Assembly: GCF_036345915.1 (NCBI RefSeq)
Contig: NZ_CP107785.1
Span: forward strand, 1 to 64,000
Direction of reading: 5' to 3'
Source of the DNA: Nocardia sp. NBC_00565
GTDB taxonomy: Bacteria; Actinomycetota; Actinomycetes; Mycobacteriales; Mycobacteriaceae
DNA length: 64,000 nucleotides
The notes beneath the pieces were generated by a model that searched no databases, was not told where the DNA came from, and saw nothing but the letters and a program-made list of their open reading frames with translations. Shown here one piece after another: positions 8,004-16,228 of the stretch; within the stretch, counting starts at the first letter, position 1, and the number at the start of each line of letters is the position of its first letter. The position numbers and the translations under genes are program-made.

Positions 8004-8239
8004 CCCGCCAACATGTCAGCGAAACGAACCGTGACTGGGTCATGGTGTGCGACGAGGAGGGTTGCGCTACCGCGTCGGAGGTGTTCCCGAAGCAGCCGGA
8101 CCTGGAGGTATTTCACGGGCGCGGCTGGTTCATCGCCGCCTGCTCTGGTGACATATGCCCGGCATGCCTCGCCAACGGTGTCACACCGACCGTGGAGCCG
8201 TATCTGATGCCCGAGGCGGTGACTGATGGGCACGCGTGA
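8000..8239 (+). CDS. Small putative zinc-binding protein
   Basis: A 79-residue protein with CDEEGC near the N-terminus and CSGDICPAC near residue 50, a spacing compatible with one zinc site. No family recognised. It runs 14 bases into the next gene. Confidence 0.65.
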   Translation: MTRQHVSETNRDWVMVCDEEGCATASEVFPKQPDLEVFHGRGWFIAACSGDICPACLANGVTPTVEPYLMPEAVTDGHA

Positions 8240-8486
8240 GGACCGGCAGCAGATCGCGGTGCTGCTCAACAAGATCCCAACAGCCTGCCCCGCCGACATG
8301 CACGAGTGGGTGCTGACCGGCCACCAGCTGATCGAGGACGACCGCGGCGACATCGTTTTCAGCCCAGATCCTGACACGGCCAGTGGGGCGTTCTGCGCGC
8401 TAGCGGCTGCGGTGCACGAGCCCGGCCGCTGTTACTGCGGCAAATTCCGCACGGCCGGACGGGAGTTGACCGATGGACGCGCATGA
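8226..8486 (+). CDS. Small protein with C-terminal Cys pair
   Basis: An 86-residue protein ending in RCYCGKFRTAGRE. The end resembles the tails of the proteins at 8570 and 8721. Function unknown. Confidence 0.65.
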   Translation: MGTREDRQQIAVLLNKIPTACPADMHEWVLTGHQLIEDDRGDIVFSPDPDTASGAFCALAAAVHEPGRCYCGKFRTAGRELTDGRA

Positions 8487-8580
8487 GGGCCCGTCGTTCT
8501 GGCGACGTTTGCTGTCGGTGCTGGCTGGCGCCTGGCCAGCTTTCCGGCCGAGCAGTGAGCGAGCGACCGATGAGTCGTGA
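8473..8580 (+). CDS. Very small protein
   Basis: A 35-residue ORF beginning at ATG inside the end of the previous gene and ending in an overlap with the next. Its middle (FWRRLLSVLAGAWPAF) could be a membrane-associated amphipathic helix. Support is only its place in the chain of overlapping genes. Confidence 0.45.
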   Translation: MDAHEGPSFWRRLLSVLAGAWPAFRPSSERATDES

Positions 8581-8734
8581 TCCGTGGTGGCAGCCATATG
8601 AGCAGCCCGGCCGCACCGGTCAGGTAGCGGTCCAGCGTGCTGGTTCTGTCGGCTGCCCCTGCCTGTCGTTTGAGCCGTGCCCGTGCGGGCGGGGCGTCTA
8701 TGCACCTCGGGAGGAAACACATGACTGCATCTGA
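8570..8734 (+). CDS. Small Cys-rich protein
   Basis: A 54-residue protein whose C-terminal half holds five cysteines (CPCLSFEPCPCGRG and HDCI). The HDC ending recurs in the protein at 8721, suggesting a shared zinc-knuckle tail. Confidence 0.6.
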   Translation: MSRDPWWQPYEQPGRTGQVAVQRAGSVGCPCLSFEPCPCGRGVYAPREETHDCI

Positions 8735-9080
8735 ACCACATTCGCTGCGCGTCGAGCAGCTGCTCGACCGTGGCCGCGTAGAGCTGAGCGAGCGAGTCAG
8801 TCTGGAACGAGAAGCGCACGCGCTCGGATGGAGCGTTCTGCATCCCGCACCCAACGTCATGTACATGGCCAGGGCCGGATGGGTCGTCTCGGTGCGGTGG
8901 TCGGCGGACGGTGTGATCACCGTTGCGATGGCGACCGAGCCTGGCGGGCTCAGTTGGGTCCGCGATCAGTCCACCAACGGGGCAGGGGTCGGGCGCTGGG
9001 TGTCCTCAGTGCTGCAAGGCCGGGTCTGTGCCGAATGCGGCGAGTATCGAGTTGCGGGGGACGCACATGACTGCCTGTGA
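8721..9080 (+). CDS. Small protein, first of a tandem paralogous pair
   Basis: A 119-residue protein with a strong ribosome-binding site (GGAGG six bases before the ATG). Residues 38-100 (LGWSVL...VVSVRWSADGVI...VGRWVSSVLQG) align with the protein at 9067. A C-terminal CAECGEYRVAGDAHDCL looks like a zinc knuckle absent from the second copy. Confidence 0.7.
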   Translation: MTASEPHSLRVEQLLDRGRVELSERVSLEREAHALGWSVLHPAPNVMYMARAGWVVSVRWSADGVITVAMATEPGGLSWVRDQSTNGAGVGRWVSSVLQGRVCAECGEYRVAGDAHDCL

Positions 9081-9357
9081 CGTCACTGAGCGCACCGAGA
9101 TAGAGGTGCTCGCAATCGATCTCGGCTGGGTCATCTGGAAGGACGAGACCCGGACAGTGTTCGGGTACAACGCCCAGACGTTGACCGTGGCCTGGGTTGG
9201 TGGTGTCGCTATCCGCGCTCGCATCACTAACGCTGCCGGGCAGGAGACGGTACGCCGAGACTCCTATGACTGGCAGACACAACCTGTCGGGGCGTGGGTG
9301 CGGATGATGTTGCACGCCATCGTCACCTCCCGTCCGGCAGGGGAGGTTGTGGCGTGA
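9067..9357 (+). CDS. Small protein, second of a tandem paralogous pair
   Basis: A 96-residue paralogue of the product at 8721 (LGWVIW...LTVAWVGGVA...VGAWVRMML) without the Cys tail. It begins inside the end of that gene. Function unknown. Confidence 0.7.
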   Translation: MTACDVTERTEIEVLAIDLGWVIWKDETRTVFGYNAQTLTVAWVGGVAIRARITNAAGQETVRRDSYDWQTQPVGAWVRMMLHAIVTSRPAGEVVA

Positions 9358-9521
9358 GCGACGAACTGATCGCAGCCGCCGAGAAGCATCTCGCCGCCGA
9401 CCATGCCCGCGACGAAATCCTCGACAAGGTCCGCCGGTTCGCTGAAGCCCTCGCATCCGATGAGTGCGCCGAGCTGCGCGCCGTCGGCACCGAGCTTCAG
9501 GGATTGGTCGGTGTTCCATGA
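9354..9521 (+). CDS. Small helical protein
   Basis: A 55-residue acidic protein, helical throughout (LIAAAEKHLAADHARDEILD). GTG start in a GTGA overlap. No family recognised. Confidence 0.6.
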   Translation: MSDELIAAAEKHLAADHARDEILDKVRRFAEALASDECAELRAVGTELQGLVGVP

Positions 9522-9727
9522 CCGGCCTGTGGTTGGCGCTGCTCGGGCGCGGCTGGGAACTGGTCGCCGTGGGCTTCCTGATGATCGCCGTCGCGGCGAT
9601 CATCCTCGGCCCTGGAGACGACTACTCCTGTGCCCCCGCGCGCGAGGAGGACGACGGCGAAGAGATCCCGTACGACCCTGACCGGCAGCGGGATTGGGAC
9701 ATCGCAGACCGGATGGAGGCAATGTGA
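9518..9727 (+). CDS. Membrane-anchored acidic protein
   Basis: A 69-residue protein: residues 3-31 form one hydrophobic helix (ELVAVGFLMIAVAAIILG), followed by an acidic cytoplasmic-type tail (EEDDGEEIPYDPDRQRDWD). Function unknown. Confidence 0.65.
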   Translation: MTGLWLALLGRGWELVAVGFLMIAVAAIILGPGDDYSCAPAREEDDGEEIPYDPDRQRDWDIADRMEAM

Positions 9728-10086
9728 ATACCGTCCGCGCCCGCCTCACCGATGACGAGGTCCGGGAGATCCGTGTCCTCATCGGCCAGGCCTGGACTCA
9801 CGCCGACATCGCCCGCAACTTCTGTGTGCACCAATCCACGATCACGCGTATCGCGAGGGGTGAGAGCCACGCCGATGTCCTGGATGACGCAGAACGCAGC
9901 GGTCCGTGCCGCTGCCACAACTGCCTGATCGACGAACGCCGCGAACTGAACCTGGACCTCGCGAACGGTGTTGACGCACCCCAGGTGTGCGTTCACTGCG
10001 GCGGCACCACGAGCGCCAAGTCCAGCACGATCCGGAATTCGCGCGGTCACACGATCTGCACCAACTGCGAGGGGAGGAAGAAGTGA
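9724..10086 (+). CDS. Helix-turn-helix protein with zinc-ribbon tail
   Basis: A 120-residue protein starting at GTG. Residues 5-45 (LTDDEVREIRVLIGQAWTHA, then IARNFCVHQSTITRIARG) are a homeodomain-like helix-turn-helix of resolvase or transposase type. Residues 55-115 hold CRCHNC, CVHCGG and CTNC, consistent with a zinc ribbon. Probably a DNA-binding regulator; it sits directly before the WhiB homologue. Confidence 0.75.
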   Translation: MNTVRARLTDDEVREIRVLIGQAWTHADIARNFCVHQSTITRIARGESHADVLDDAERSGPCRCHNCLIDERRELNLDLANGVDAPQVCVHCGGTTSAKSSTIRNSRGHTICTNCEGRKK

Positions 10087-10367
10087 GCGAGCACTGGGGC
10101 GATAAGGCTGCGTGCCGGTCGATATATCCCGAGACGTTCTTCCCTCCCGGACGCGTCGATTCCGTCAACCGGCAGAAGCAGGTACAGGTAGCTGTCGCGG
10201 TCTGCACACCTTGCAAGGTCCGGCGGGAATGCGCAGATGACGCTATCCGACGCAACGCCGCACACGGTGTGGTCGCTGGTGTCGACCTTGGCGACAACTC
10301 TTCGAGCCATTCGCTGACACCGGAGTGTGAACGCGCGTTGCGTGCTGTCGCCGATGGGGTGGCGTGA
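10083..10367 (+). CDS. whiB: WhiB-family iron-sulfur regulator
   Basis: A 94-residue protein with the four WhiB cysteines at Cys11, Cys41, Cys44 and Cys50 (KAAC, then CTPCKVRREC), which in the family hold a 4Fe-4S cluster. The usual GVWGG turn after the cysteines appears as GVVAG, without tryptophan. WhiB proteins contact the primary sigma factor and are confined to Actinobacteria and their phages, so this gene supports the host assignment. GTG start at 10083 overlaps the previous gene. Confidence 0.85.
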   Translation: MSEHWGDKAACRSIYPETFFPPGRVDSVNRQKQVQVAVAVCTPCKVRRECADDAIRRNAAHGVVAGVDLGDNSSSHSLTPECERALRAVADGVA

Positions 10368-10618
10368 TGGCCCGCTACGAAGACCACCACAAGATCGCCA
10401 TCGCTGCCCTGGATCTCGCCGAGCAGGTCCGCGATAGCGACCCGATGCAGCTGTACCGGCACCTGGCCCTGCAGTGCGCGCGAGACCCAGAGCGGATGGC
10501 GCAGATCATCATGTGCCTCGCTGTGTGGTTGGACCCGACAACGTCCACGCTGCAGCTCGGCCGCCGCGCTGAGGCCGCTGCAGCGTCGCGCGTCAAACCA
10601 GTAGGAGCGGCGTCATGA
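10364..10618 (+). CDS. Small helical protein
   Basis: An 84-residue protein (GTG 10364; an ATG lies one codon on). It is helical (HKIAIAALDLAEQVRDS; MAQIIMCLAVWL) and ends in a low-complexity Ala tail. Function unknown. Confidence 0.65.
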   Translation: MMARYEDHHKIAIAALDLAEQVRDSDPMQLYRHLALQCARDPERMAQIIMCLAVWLDPTTSTLQLGRRAEAAAASRVKPVGAAS

Positions 10619-11076
10619 CCCGCCTGACCGAGAACGAGCGGGACCTACTGCGCCGCATACCCCAGTACGTCGGGCACTGCATCGCCGACCCAGAAGGCGG
10701 CATCGAGCACCTGCGGGACGGGCACGGCAGCGGTGGTGGTGGCGGATTCACCTACCAGTTCACGAAGACCGCGGTCACCGGGCAGTGGCACGAATGGATC
10801 CCGGTCGCATGGGCAACGGCTGGCGACCGCCGGCCGGAGGGCCAACCGATCAGATGGCGCCAGGGGGAGCTGCTTCGTGAGGCGCGGGTGAGCTACGGCA
10901 GCCTGCAGCAGTGGTGCGAATCGGTCCCCGCTGAGGTGCGCGATCAGGCGTTGACATGGTGGCGGACCTACCCGGAGGACACGCGTGATCTCGCGGCCCT
11001 GGTCCGGCTGACGTTGCAGCAGTTGGCTGATCCCGAACCGGCAGACCTTCTCGAGCTGCTGGAGGTTCAGGGATGA
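10615..11076 (+). CDS. Protein of unknown function with Gly-rich loop
   Basis: A 153-residue protein with a glycine run (GHGSGGGGGF) near residue 40 and helical C-terminal half (LVRLTLQQLADPEPADLLEL). No motif recognised. Coupled by ATGA at both ends. Confidence 0.7.
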   Translation: MTRLTENERDLLRRIPQYVGHCIADPEGGIEHLRDGHGSGGGGGFTYQFTKTAVTGQWHEWIPVAWATAGDRRPEGQPIRWRQGELLREARVSYGSLQQWCESVPAEVRDQALTWWRTYPEDTRDLAALVRLTLQQLADPEPADLLELLEVQG

Positions 11077-11261
11077 GCCGCCCCGGCGCCCAGGACTGGC
11101 GCCGCACATGGACTGATGGACGTTCCAGTTTCACCGTCGAGCACGACGTCGACGGCCGGATCCGCGTCAGCGTCGATGACGTTGAGCACCCAGGTTTCGC
11201 TGCCAATTTCAGCCGTTCCACGCGCGCCGAGATCGCCGACTTCATCGAGGAGGGTGCATGA
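11073..11261 (+). CDS. Small protein of unknown function
   Basis: A 62-residue protein, probably beta-rich (SSFTVEHDVDGRIRVSVDD) with one terminal helix. It lies directly before the recombination nuclease gene and shares its start overlap. Confidence 0.65.
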   Translation: MSRPGAQDWRRTWTDGRSSFTVEHDVDGRIRVSVDDVEHPGFAANFSRSTRAEIADFIEEGA

Positions 11262-12181
11262 CAACCCCTGCTGTGCACGACTGCCCGTTCTGCCGCGGCG
11301 AGGGTTGCCCACACTGTGGAGGCGGCGGGGAGGTCGACGACCGCGAGATCTACGAAGCGCCAACCACGCCGGGCGTCTTCGACGGCATCAGCGATGCGGT
11401 CTATCACGGCGACAGGAATTCGTTGTCATCGTCGGGCGGCCGGAAGCTGCTGCCGCCCAGTTGTCCTGCGGTATTCAAGTGGGAGCGCGACAACCCGCCC
11501 GACTCCAACGAGGACTACGACCTCGGCCACGCCGTGCACGCCCTGGTGCTCGGCACGGGTCTGGAGATCGACGAGGTGAAGGCCACCTCGTGGCGCACCA
11601 ACGACGCGAAGAAGCAGCGCGCCGACGCCTACAAGGCAGGCAAGGTGCCGCTACTCACCGCGGGGGTGAAGAAGGCACACGCCATGGCTGAGGCGGTCCC
11701 CCGCAACGCACAAGCGCGAGACCTGTTGTCCGAAGGCCGCCCCGAGGTGTCGATGTATTGGACGGACCCGGCGACGTGGGTTCGGTTGCGGTCGCGCCCG
11801 GACTGGATGATCGAGTCTGGTCCGCTGATGCTGGTCGACCTCAAGACGACCAAAGCCGCAGACCCGCAACTGTTCCGTGCATCAGCGTCCTCGATCGGCT
11901 ACCACCAGCAAGCCGCCTGGTATATCGACGGCGCTCGCGACCTGCTGGACGTGGATCCGCGGTTCGTGTTCATCGCATTGGAGAAAGAGCCGCCGCACCT
12001 GGTGTCGGTGCACGAGTTCGAACGCGAGGACATCGAGATCGGCCGCCAGCTCAATCGCCTGGCCATCGAGATCTACGCCGCCTGCACCGCCGAGGACTAC
12101 TGGCCTGGCTACGGCGATTTCATCCACTCCATGCGCCTGACCTCTCGGGCGCGCTACCACGCTGAGGAGCTGCTCCGGTGA
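11258..12181 (+). CDS. RecE-like exonuclease (PD-(D/E)XK family)
   Basis: A 307-residue protein. It opens with a CPFCRGEGCPHC zinc knuckle, then shows the order seen in phage RecE C-terminal nucleases: GHAVHALVLG (about residue 90), RSRPDWMIE, the metal site DLKTT (Asp194, Lys196) and YHQQAAWYIDG. It is expected to degrade one strand of double-stranded DNA ends to load an annealing protein. The next gene encodes a plausible annealing partner, giving a two-gene recombination module. Confidence 0.75.
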   Translation: MTTPAVHDCPFCRGEGCPHCGGGGEVDDREIYEAPTTPGVFDGISDAVYHGDRNSLSSSGGRKLLPPSCPAVFKWERDNPPDSNEDYDLGHAVHALVLGTGLEIDEVKATSWRTNDAKKQRADAYKAGKVPLLTAGVKKAHAMAEAVPRNAQARDLLSEGRPEVSMYWTDPATWVRLRSRPDWMIESGPLMLVDLKTTKAADPQLFRASASSIGYHQQAAWYIDGARDLLDVDPRFVFIALEKEPPHLVSVHEFEREDIEIGRQLNRLAIEIYAACTAEDYWPGYGDFIHSMRLTSRARYHAEELLR

Positions 12182-12729
12182 GCATCGACATGAATTACGT
12201 TGACGTCGCTGAACGCATCGTCGATGTCCGCGGCGATGCAGAACGCGTCTACCCGAAAGGGTCGTTCCAGCCCTGGGATAAGGCTCACCCATACCGGATC
12301 GAGACGATCGGCGACCAGACCTACGTCGTCGTGGTCGCCGCCTTCTATCGCACACCTGACGATCCATGCCCCGGCGTCGGCATGGCGTGGGAGATCGTCC
12401 CCGGCCGTACATCGTTCACGAAGTTCAGCGAGCTACAAAACGCCGAGACCAGCGCCTGGGGTAGGGCTCTCGTCGCCGCCCTGGCTGCCGACACCAAGCG
12501 CGGCATCGCCTCGGCGCAGGAGATGCAGGGCCGTGAGGAACCGATCGACCCCGTGAAGGCCGCGCGGATCGAGCTGTCGCAATTGCTGAAGAAGATCGGT
12601 ATCCAGCCTGACGAAGCAGCTGAGCGGTTCGCCGCTGACGGACACGGAGCCATTGGTCAGTCCGCTGATGTCGAGGCGATCAAGAATCTCACCGCCCACT
12701 ACCGCGAGATGGCGGGCGAAAAGTCATGA
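12178..12729 (+). CDS. Putative single-strand annealing or ssDNA-binding protein
   Basis: A 183-residue protein. The beta-rich N-terminal half ends in ELQNAETSAWGRALVAAL and GIASAQEM, a signature frequent in phage proteins encoded next to recombination nucleases (Erf/annealase-like). The C-terminus is an acidic helical region. Role inferred from this motif and from coupling to the RecE-like nuclease. Confidence 0.55.
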   Translation: MSIDMNYVDVAERIVDVRGDAERVYPKGSFQPWDKAHPYRIETIGDQTYVVVVAAFYRTPDDPCPGVGMAWEIVPGRTSFTKFSELQNAETSAWGRALVAALAADTKRGIASAQEMQGREEPIDPVKAARIELSQLLKKIGIQPDEAAERFAADGHGAIGQSADVEAIKNLTAHYREMAGEKS

Positions 12730-13082
12730 CCACCGACTACAACCCGGTTCGCATCGAAGAGGCAATCAGGGAATGCGCCAACCAGATCGCCGAAGGCGTG
12801 AAGGTGTGTGGCGAACGATACAAGGCTTACCTCGACGCCGATCGCGAGTACGACGTCGCATTCGCCCTCGCATATGTGGACGCCGACGGGATGCCACAGC
12901 AGCAGCGGAAGTACCACGCCGAGCTGAGGACCGAGTCCAAAAGGGCAGCTCGGGATGACGCCGACGCAGCCTACAGGTACGCGGACCGGCGCGCTCGCGC
13001 GCTCGAGGCTGAGCTTCGCGCGCTGCAGTCGGTGAACAAGTCGGTTGTCAGCGCGTACAACGTCGCAGGGAGGGGCGAGTGA
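12726..13082 (+). CDS. Coiled-coil protein of the recombination module
   Basis: A 118-residue, highly charged helical protein (KRAARDDADAAYRYADRRARA, then LEAELRALQSVNKSVVSAYN). Third gene of the tightly overlapping cluster, so perhaps a recombination accessory factor; nothing in it proves that. Confidence 0.6.
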   Translation: MTTDYNPVRIEEAIRECANQIAEGVKVCGERYKAYLDADREYDVAFALAYVDADGMPQQQRKYHAELRTESKRAARDDADAAYRYADRRARALEAELRALQSVNKSVVSAYNVAGRGE

Positions 13083-13780
13083 GATTCACCATCACCTGCA
13101 AGACATGCGGCACGGTCGTGGAGAAGACCCGCACCCCAGCACAGTTCGCCCAACGGGGCGCACCGCAGTTCTGCTCCAATGCATGTCAAGGCTCGGCCAT
13201 GCGCCGAAATCGGACCTGCTCGATCAAGAGCTGCGGCGAGCGGAACCATGCCCACGGATACTGCGCAGTCCACGCCGCTCGGCTGGCGCGTAGCGGCGAC
13301 CCATTGGCGACCCGCCGGACGACCACCGAAGAGAGCTTCTGGTCGCGCGTCAACAAGAACGGACTCGGCGGCTGTTGGATCTGGACGGGCGAGATCCAGA
13401 AGGAGAACGGCTACGGCAAGTTGGCATCCCGACTGCCACTGATCCCTGGAGGCAGCAAGCTTGCCCATCGCGCATCCTACGAACTGCATACCGGCCCCAT
13501 CGGCGAGGGCTTGCAGGTTGATCACCTCTGCCATATCCGAGCCTGCGTCAACCCTGACCATTTGGAAGCCGTGACGCCGAAGGAGAATACACGCCGCGGG
13601 CTGCACGGGGAGATGCGCACCCATTGCAAGTACGGGCATGAACTGGTCGGGGAAAACATCGCCTACGACGCCAAGCGGAACTGCCGTCGGTGCCGAACAT
13701 GCGCGCGGACACGCGACCGGCGTAGGCGCGCCAGTGTGCGGCAGATGTACGGCGTTGCTGGGCGAGGTGAGGGCGCATGA
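13079..13780 (+). CDS. HNH endonuclease with zinc fingers
   Basis: A 233-residue protein. Residues 1-70 have paired Cys motifs (CKTC, CSNAC, CSIKSC); residues 130-175 form an HNH_3 core (LAHRASYELHTGP, LQVDHLCHIRACVNPDHLE, ENTRRG); the tail CKYGHELVGEN...CRRCRTC is a DNA-binding finger repeated in the products at 43769 and 62714. It is probably a free-standing homing-type endonuclease, here embedded in the operon by four-base overlaps. Confidence 0.85.
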   Translation: MRFTITCKTCGTVVEKTRTPAQFAQRGAPQFCSNACQGSAMRRNRTCSIKSCGERNHAHGYCAVHAARLARSGDPLATRRTTTEESFWSRVNKNGLGGCWIWTGEIQKENGYGKLASRLPLIPGGSKLAHRASYELHTGPIGEGLQVDHLCHIRACVNPDHLEAVTPKENTRRGLHGEMRTHCKYGHELVGENIAYDAKRNCRRCRTCARTRDRRRRASVRQMYGVAGRGEGA

Positions 13781-14229
13781 CCGTCCATCCCTCAGCCAAG
13801 AACTTGGCGAAGGACATCGCCCGGCAGATGTGGCCGAAGGTGCAGCCGCGCCGTAAGCGCGCGAGCAAGACAGCCCGCCGCGCACCGGAGGGCTTCTCGA
13901 AACCGGTGAAGGCTCTCATGTTCGTGCGCGCCGGTGGCCGCTGCGAGATCGACGACTGCGGCCCTATCGAGCACTGGCATCACCGCGGCGCCCGATCCCT
14001 CGGCGGGACGAAAGCGCCATGGGTGAACCGGGCCGCCAACGGGTTAGGGCTCGCTGCGGCTTGTCATGAGCATGTGGAGGCGTACCGGACCAACGCGTAC
14101 CGCAACGGCTGGCTGGTGTCGCGCAACGGCACACAGACCGCCGTCGACGTCCCTGTCCTGTACCGCGGCCGGCTGGTGTTGCTCGACGATGCCGGCGGTA
14201 TCCGCCCGATCGAGGGAAGGGCAGCATGA
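13777..14229 (+). CDS. HNH-like endonuclease
   Basis: A 150-residue protein with a very basic N-terminus (PRRKRASKTARRAPEG) and a core with CEIDDCG, EHWHHRGARSLGG and a later AACHEHVE, which matches a Cys/His-supported HNH fold. Such proteins are common in actinophage replication or recombination regions. The natural substrate is unknown. Confidence 0.65.
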   Translation: MTVHPSAKNLAKDIARQMWPKVQPRRKRASKTARRAPEGFSKPVKALMFVRAGGRCEIDDCGPIEHWHHRGARSLGGTKAPWVNRAANGLGLAAACHEHVEAYRTNAYRNGWLVSRNGTQTAVDVPVLYRGRLVLLDDAGGIRPIEGRAA

Positions 14230-14927
14230 CCATCTCGGCGAAGGGGGCAGCGGAACAGATACGCAAGCTCGGGGTTGACCACGGCGAAGCGATTCGAGGT
14301 CTGCTGAATGGCGTGGCCGCTGCGCATGGGACTGAACTCCCATGGCCAGTTTCGATATCTGGCCTGCCGCCGGTGGACACCATCGCAATGGTCGGAGAGG
14401 TCCATCAGCTGCTGTTAGGCGGGCAGTCCGGCAAGAGGGGCGATCAAGGTTCCTACTACACCCCGAACCCGCTGGCGGGGTTCATGGCCCGATTCACTGC
14501 CGAGATCGAGGAGTCCCGGCTCGCTGGTGTGTATCCGACCGACATTGTCGCGATAGACCCCGCGTGCGGCGCTGGCGTGATGCTGGTACAGAAAGCGCAC
14601 GCACTGATCGGACAGCTCCTGGTCGCACAGGCCGCGCAGATCAATGAGATGACGGGCGGGCACGTTCCGCAGGATGTGGTGCGGCGCGGCCTGTTTGCCG
14701 ACCTGGCCCTCGACTGCATTTTTGGTGTCGATATTGACCCTGTCGCGGTGGACATCACGAAGACGGCGTTGTGGCTGGAGACGGATGGGTCAGTTCCGGT
14801 CACATGGATGGACGGCAACGTGATCGCGGGGAATGTCCTGGCAGGCGATCTTCCGCCGCGCTTCATCGAGCGTTACGACGACAACCCGCCGGACATCATC
14901 AGCGAGATAGCAGGGGGTGCGGGGTGA
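14226..14927 (+). CDS. N6-adenine DNA methylase lacking the NPPY half
   Basis: A 233-residue protein with the N-terminal signature of type I/IIG N6 methylases: GSYYTPNPLAG, motif I DPACGAG (Asp111-Gly117) and FGVDIDPVAVDITKTALWL, then GNVLAGD. It ends exactly where the catalytic NPPY motif should follow; only DDNPPDIISE is present. It should bind S-adenosylmethionine but may not methylate, or it may need a partner. It overlaps the helicase gene by four bases and a second methylase follows. Confidence 0.75.
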   Translation: MTISAKGAAEQIRKLGVDHGEAIRGLLNGVAAAHGTELPWPVSISGLPPVDTIAMVGEVHQLLLGGQSGKRGDQGSYYTPNPLAGFMARFTAEIEESRLAGVYPTDIVAIDPACGAGVMLVQKAHALIGQLLVAQAAQINEMTGGHVPQDVVRRGLFADLALDCIFGVDIDPVAVDITKTALWLETDGSVPVTWMDGNVIAGNVLAGDLPPRFIERYDDNPPDIISEIAGGAG

Positions 14928-16228
14928 CCGCGTACGCAGAATTCTTACAAGGGAAAAAGAGGCGCGTGGAACAGGCAGGCCGGTACGTGGACCTCACCGC
15001 CATCCATCCGATGCTCCACCCATGGCAGGCCGAACTCGTCCAGTGGGCAGTAGGAGCGTCCCGCGCGGCGCTCTGGGCGGACACGGGGATGGGCAAGACC
15101 GTAATGCAAGTCGAGTGGGCTCGCCTGTCTGGCGACACGGCGTTAATCGTGGCGCCGCTTGCGGTGTGTCAGCAGACAGTCCGCGAGGCGGCGAAGGTCG
15201 GCGTCTCGGCGACCTATGTCCGCTCCGGCGCGGAGATCGAAGGACCCGGCGTGTGGGTCACCAACTACGAGATGGTTCCCCACTTCGACGCCGACAAGCT
15301 GGATGCTGTTGCGTTGGATGAGAGTTCGATCCTGAAGCAGTCCGACGGCAAGACCCGCTCCATGCTGATCGAGCACTTCCGTGCGGTCCCGCATCGGTTG
15401 GCATGCTCAGCGACACCAGCGCCAAATGACCCGGAAGAGCTAACGAACCAGGCTGAGTTCCTGGGCCGCATGTCCCGCGCGCACATGCTGGCTGCGTACT
15501 TCATCCACGACGCTGACGGGTGGAGGCTCAAGGGCCACGCGAAGGCGCCGATGATGCGCTGGATGGCACAGTGGGCGGTTGCCCTGACTCGCCCATCGGA
15601 TGTCGGCGGCGATGACACCGGATACGACCTGCCGGGGTTGAAGATTGTTCCGCACCTGCTGGCGGTCGATGTGGTGCCCGATGATCAGTTGTTTGCCACC
15701 GAGATAGGTGGCGTGAGCGGTCGCGCAGAGGTTCGCAGGAAGACCTTGAACGCGAGGGTCGCTGAAGCCGCACGGCTTGTCGCCCACGAGCCGGATGAGC
15801 CGTGGCTGTTGTGGTGTGGACTCAACGCTGAAGCTGACCTTCTTGCGGCCATGATCCCCGACGCGGTCAACGTGCACGGTGGGCTGTCGCCAGAAGAGAA
15901 GTCGCAGCATCTGCTGGACTTCGCGGACGGCAAAATCCGCCGGATCATCACTAAGCCGAGCATCGCGTCTCTCGGCTTGAACTGGCAGCACTGCCACAAG
16001 ATGGCGTTCGTCGGGCTCGGCGACTCGTACGAGCAGTACTACCAGGCGATCCGCCGCTGCTACCGATACGGGCAAACCAGAGTGGTTGAGGCGCACGTGA
16101 TCCTGTCCGAACTCGAATCCCAAATCGCCGCGAACATTTCCCGCAAAGAACGCCAAGCCGGTGACATTACCGCCGCCCTGGTCGCCGAGATGCGCCGCGC
16201 TCGCACACAATTTGAGGTAGCAGTATGA
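14924..16228 (+). CDS. SNF2/DEAD-type superfamily 2 helicase
   Basis: A 434-residue ATPase: Walker A TGMGKT (residues 54-59), Walker B DESS (132-135), motif III SATP (162-165), and motif VI region YYQAIRRCYRYGQ. The acidic box DESS and the RYGQ ending are typical of SNF2-like phage helicases. It lies between two methylase genes, an arrangement that could serve DNA modification or replication. GTG start overlaps the previous stop. Confidence 0.85.
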   Translation: MTAYAEFLQGKKRRVEQAGRYVDLTAIHPMLHPWQAELVQWAVGASRAALWADTGMGKTVMQVEWARLSGDTALIVAPLAVCQQTVREAAKVGVSATYVRSGAEIEGPGVWVTNYEMVPHFDADKLDAVALDESSILKQSDGKTRSMLIEHFRAVPHRLACSATPAPNDPEELTNQAEFLGRMSRAHMLAAYFIHDADGWRLKGHAKAPMMRWMAQWAVALTRPSDVGGDDTGYDLPGLKIVPHLLAVDVVPDDQLFATEIGGVSGRAEVRRKTLNARVAEAARLVAHEPDEPWLLWCGLNAEADLLAAMIPDAVNVHGGLSPEEKSQHLLDFADGKIRRIITKPSIASLGLNWQHCHKMAFVGLGDSYEQYYQAIRRCYRYGQTRVVEAHVILSELESQIAANISRKERQAGDITAALVAEMRRARTQFEVAV

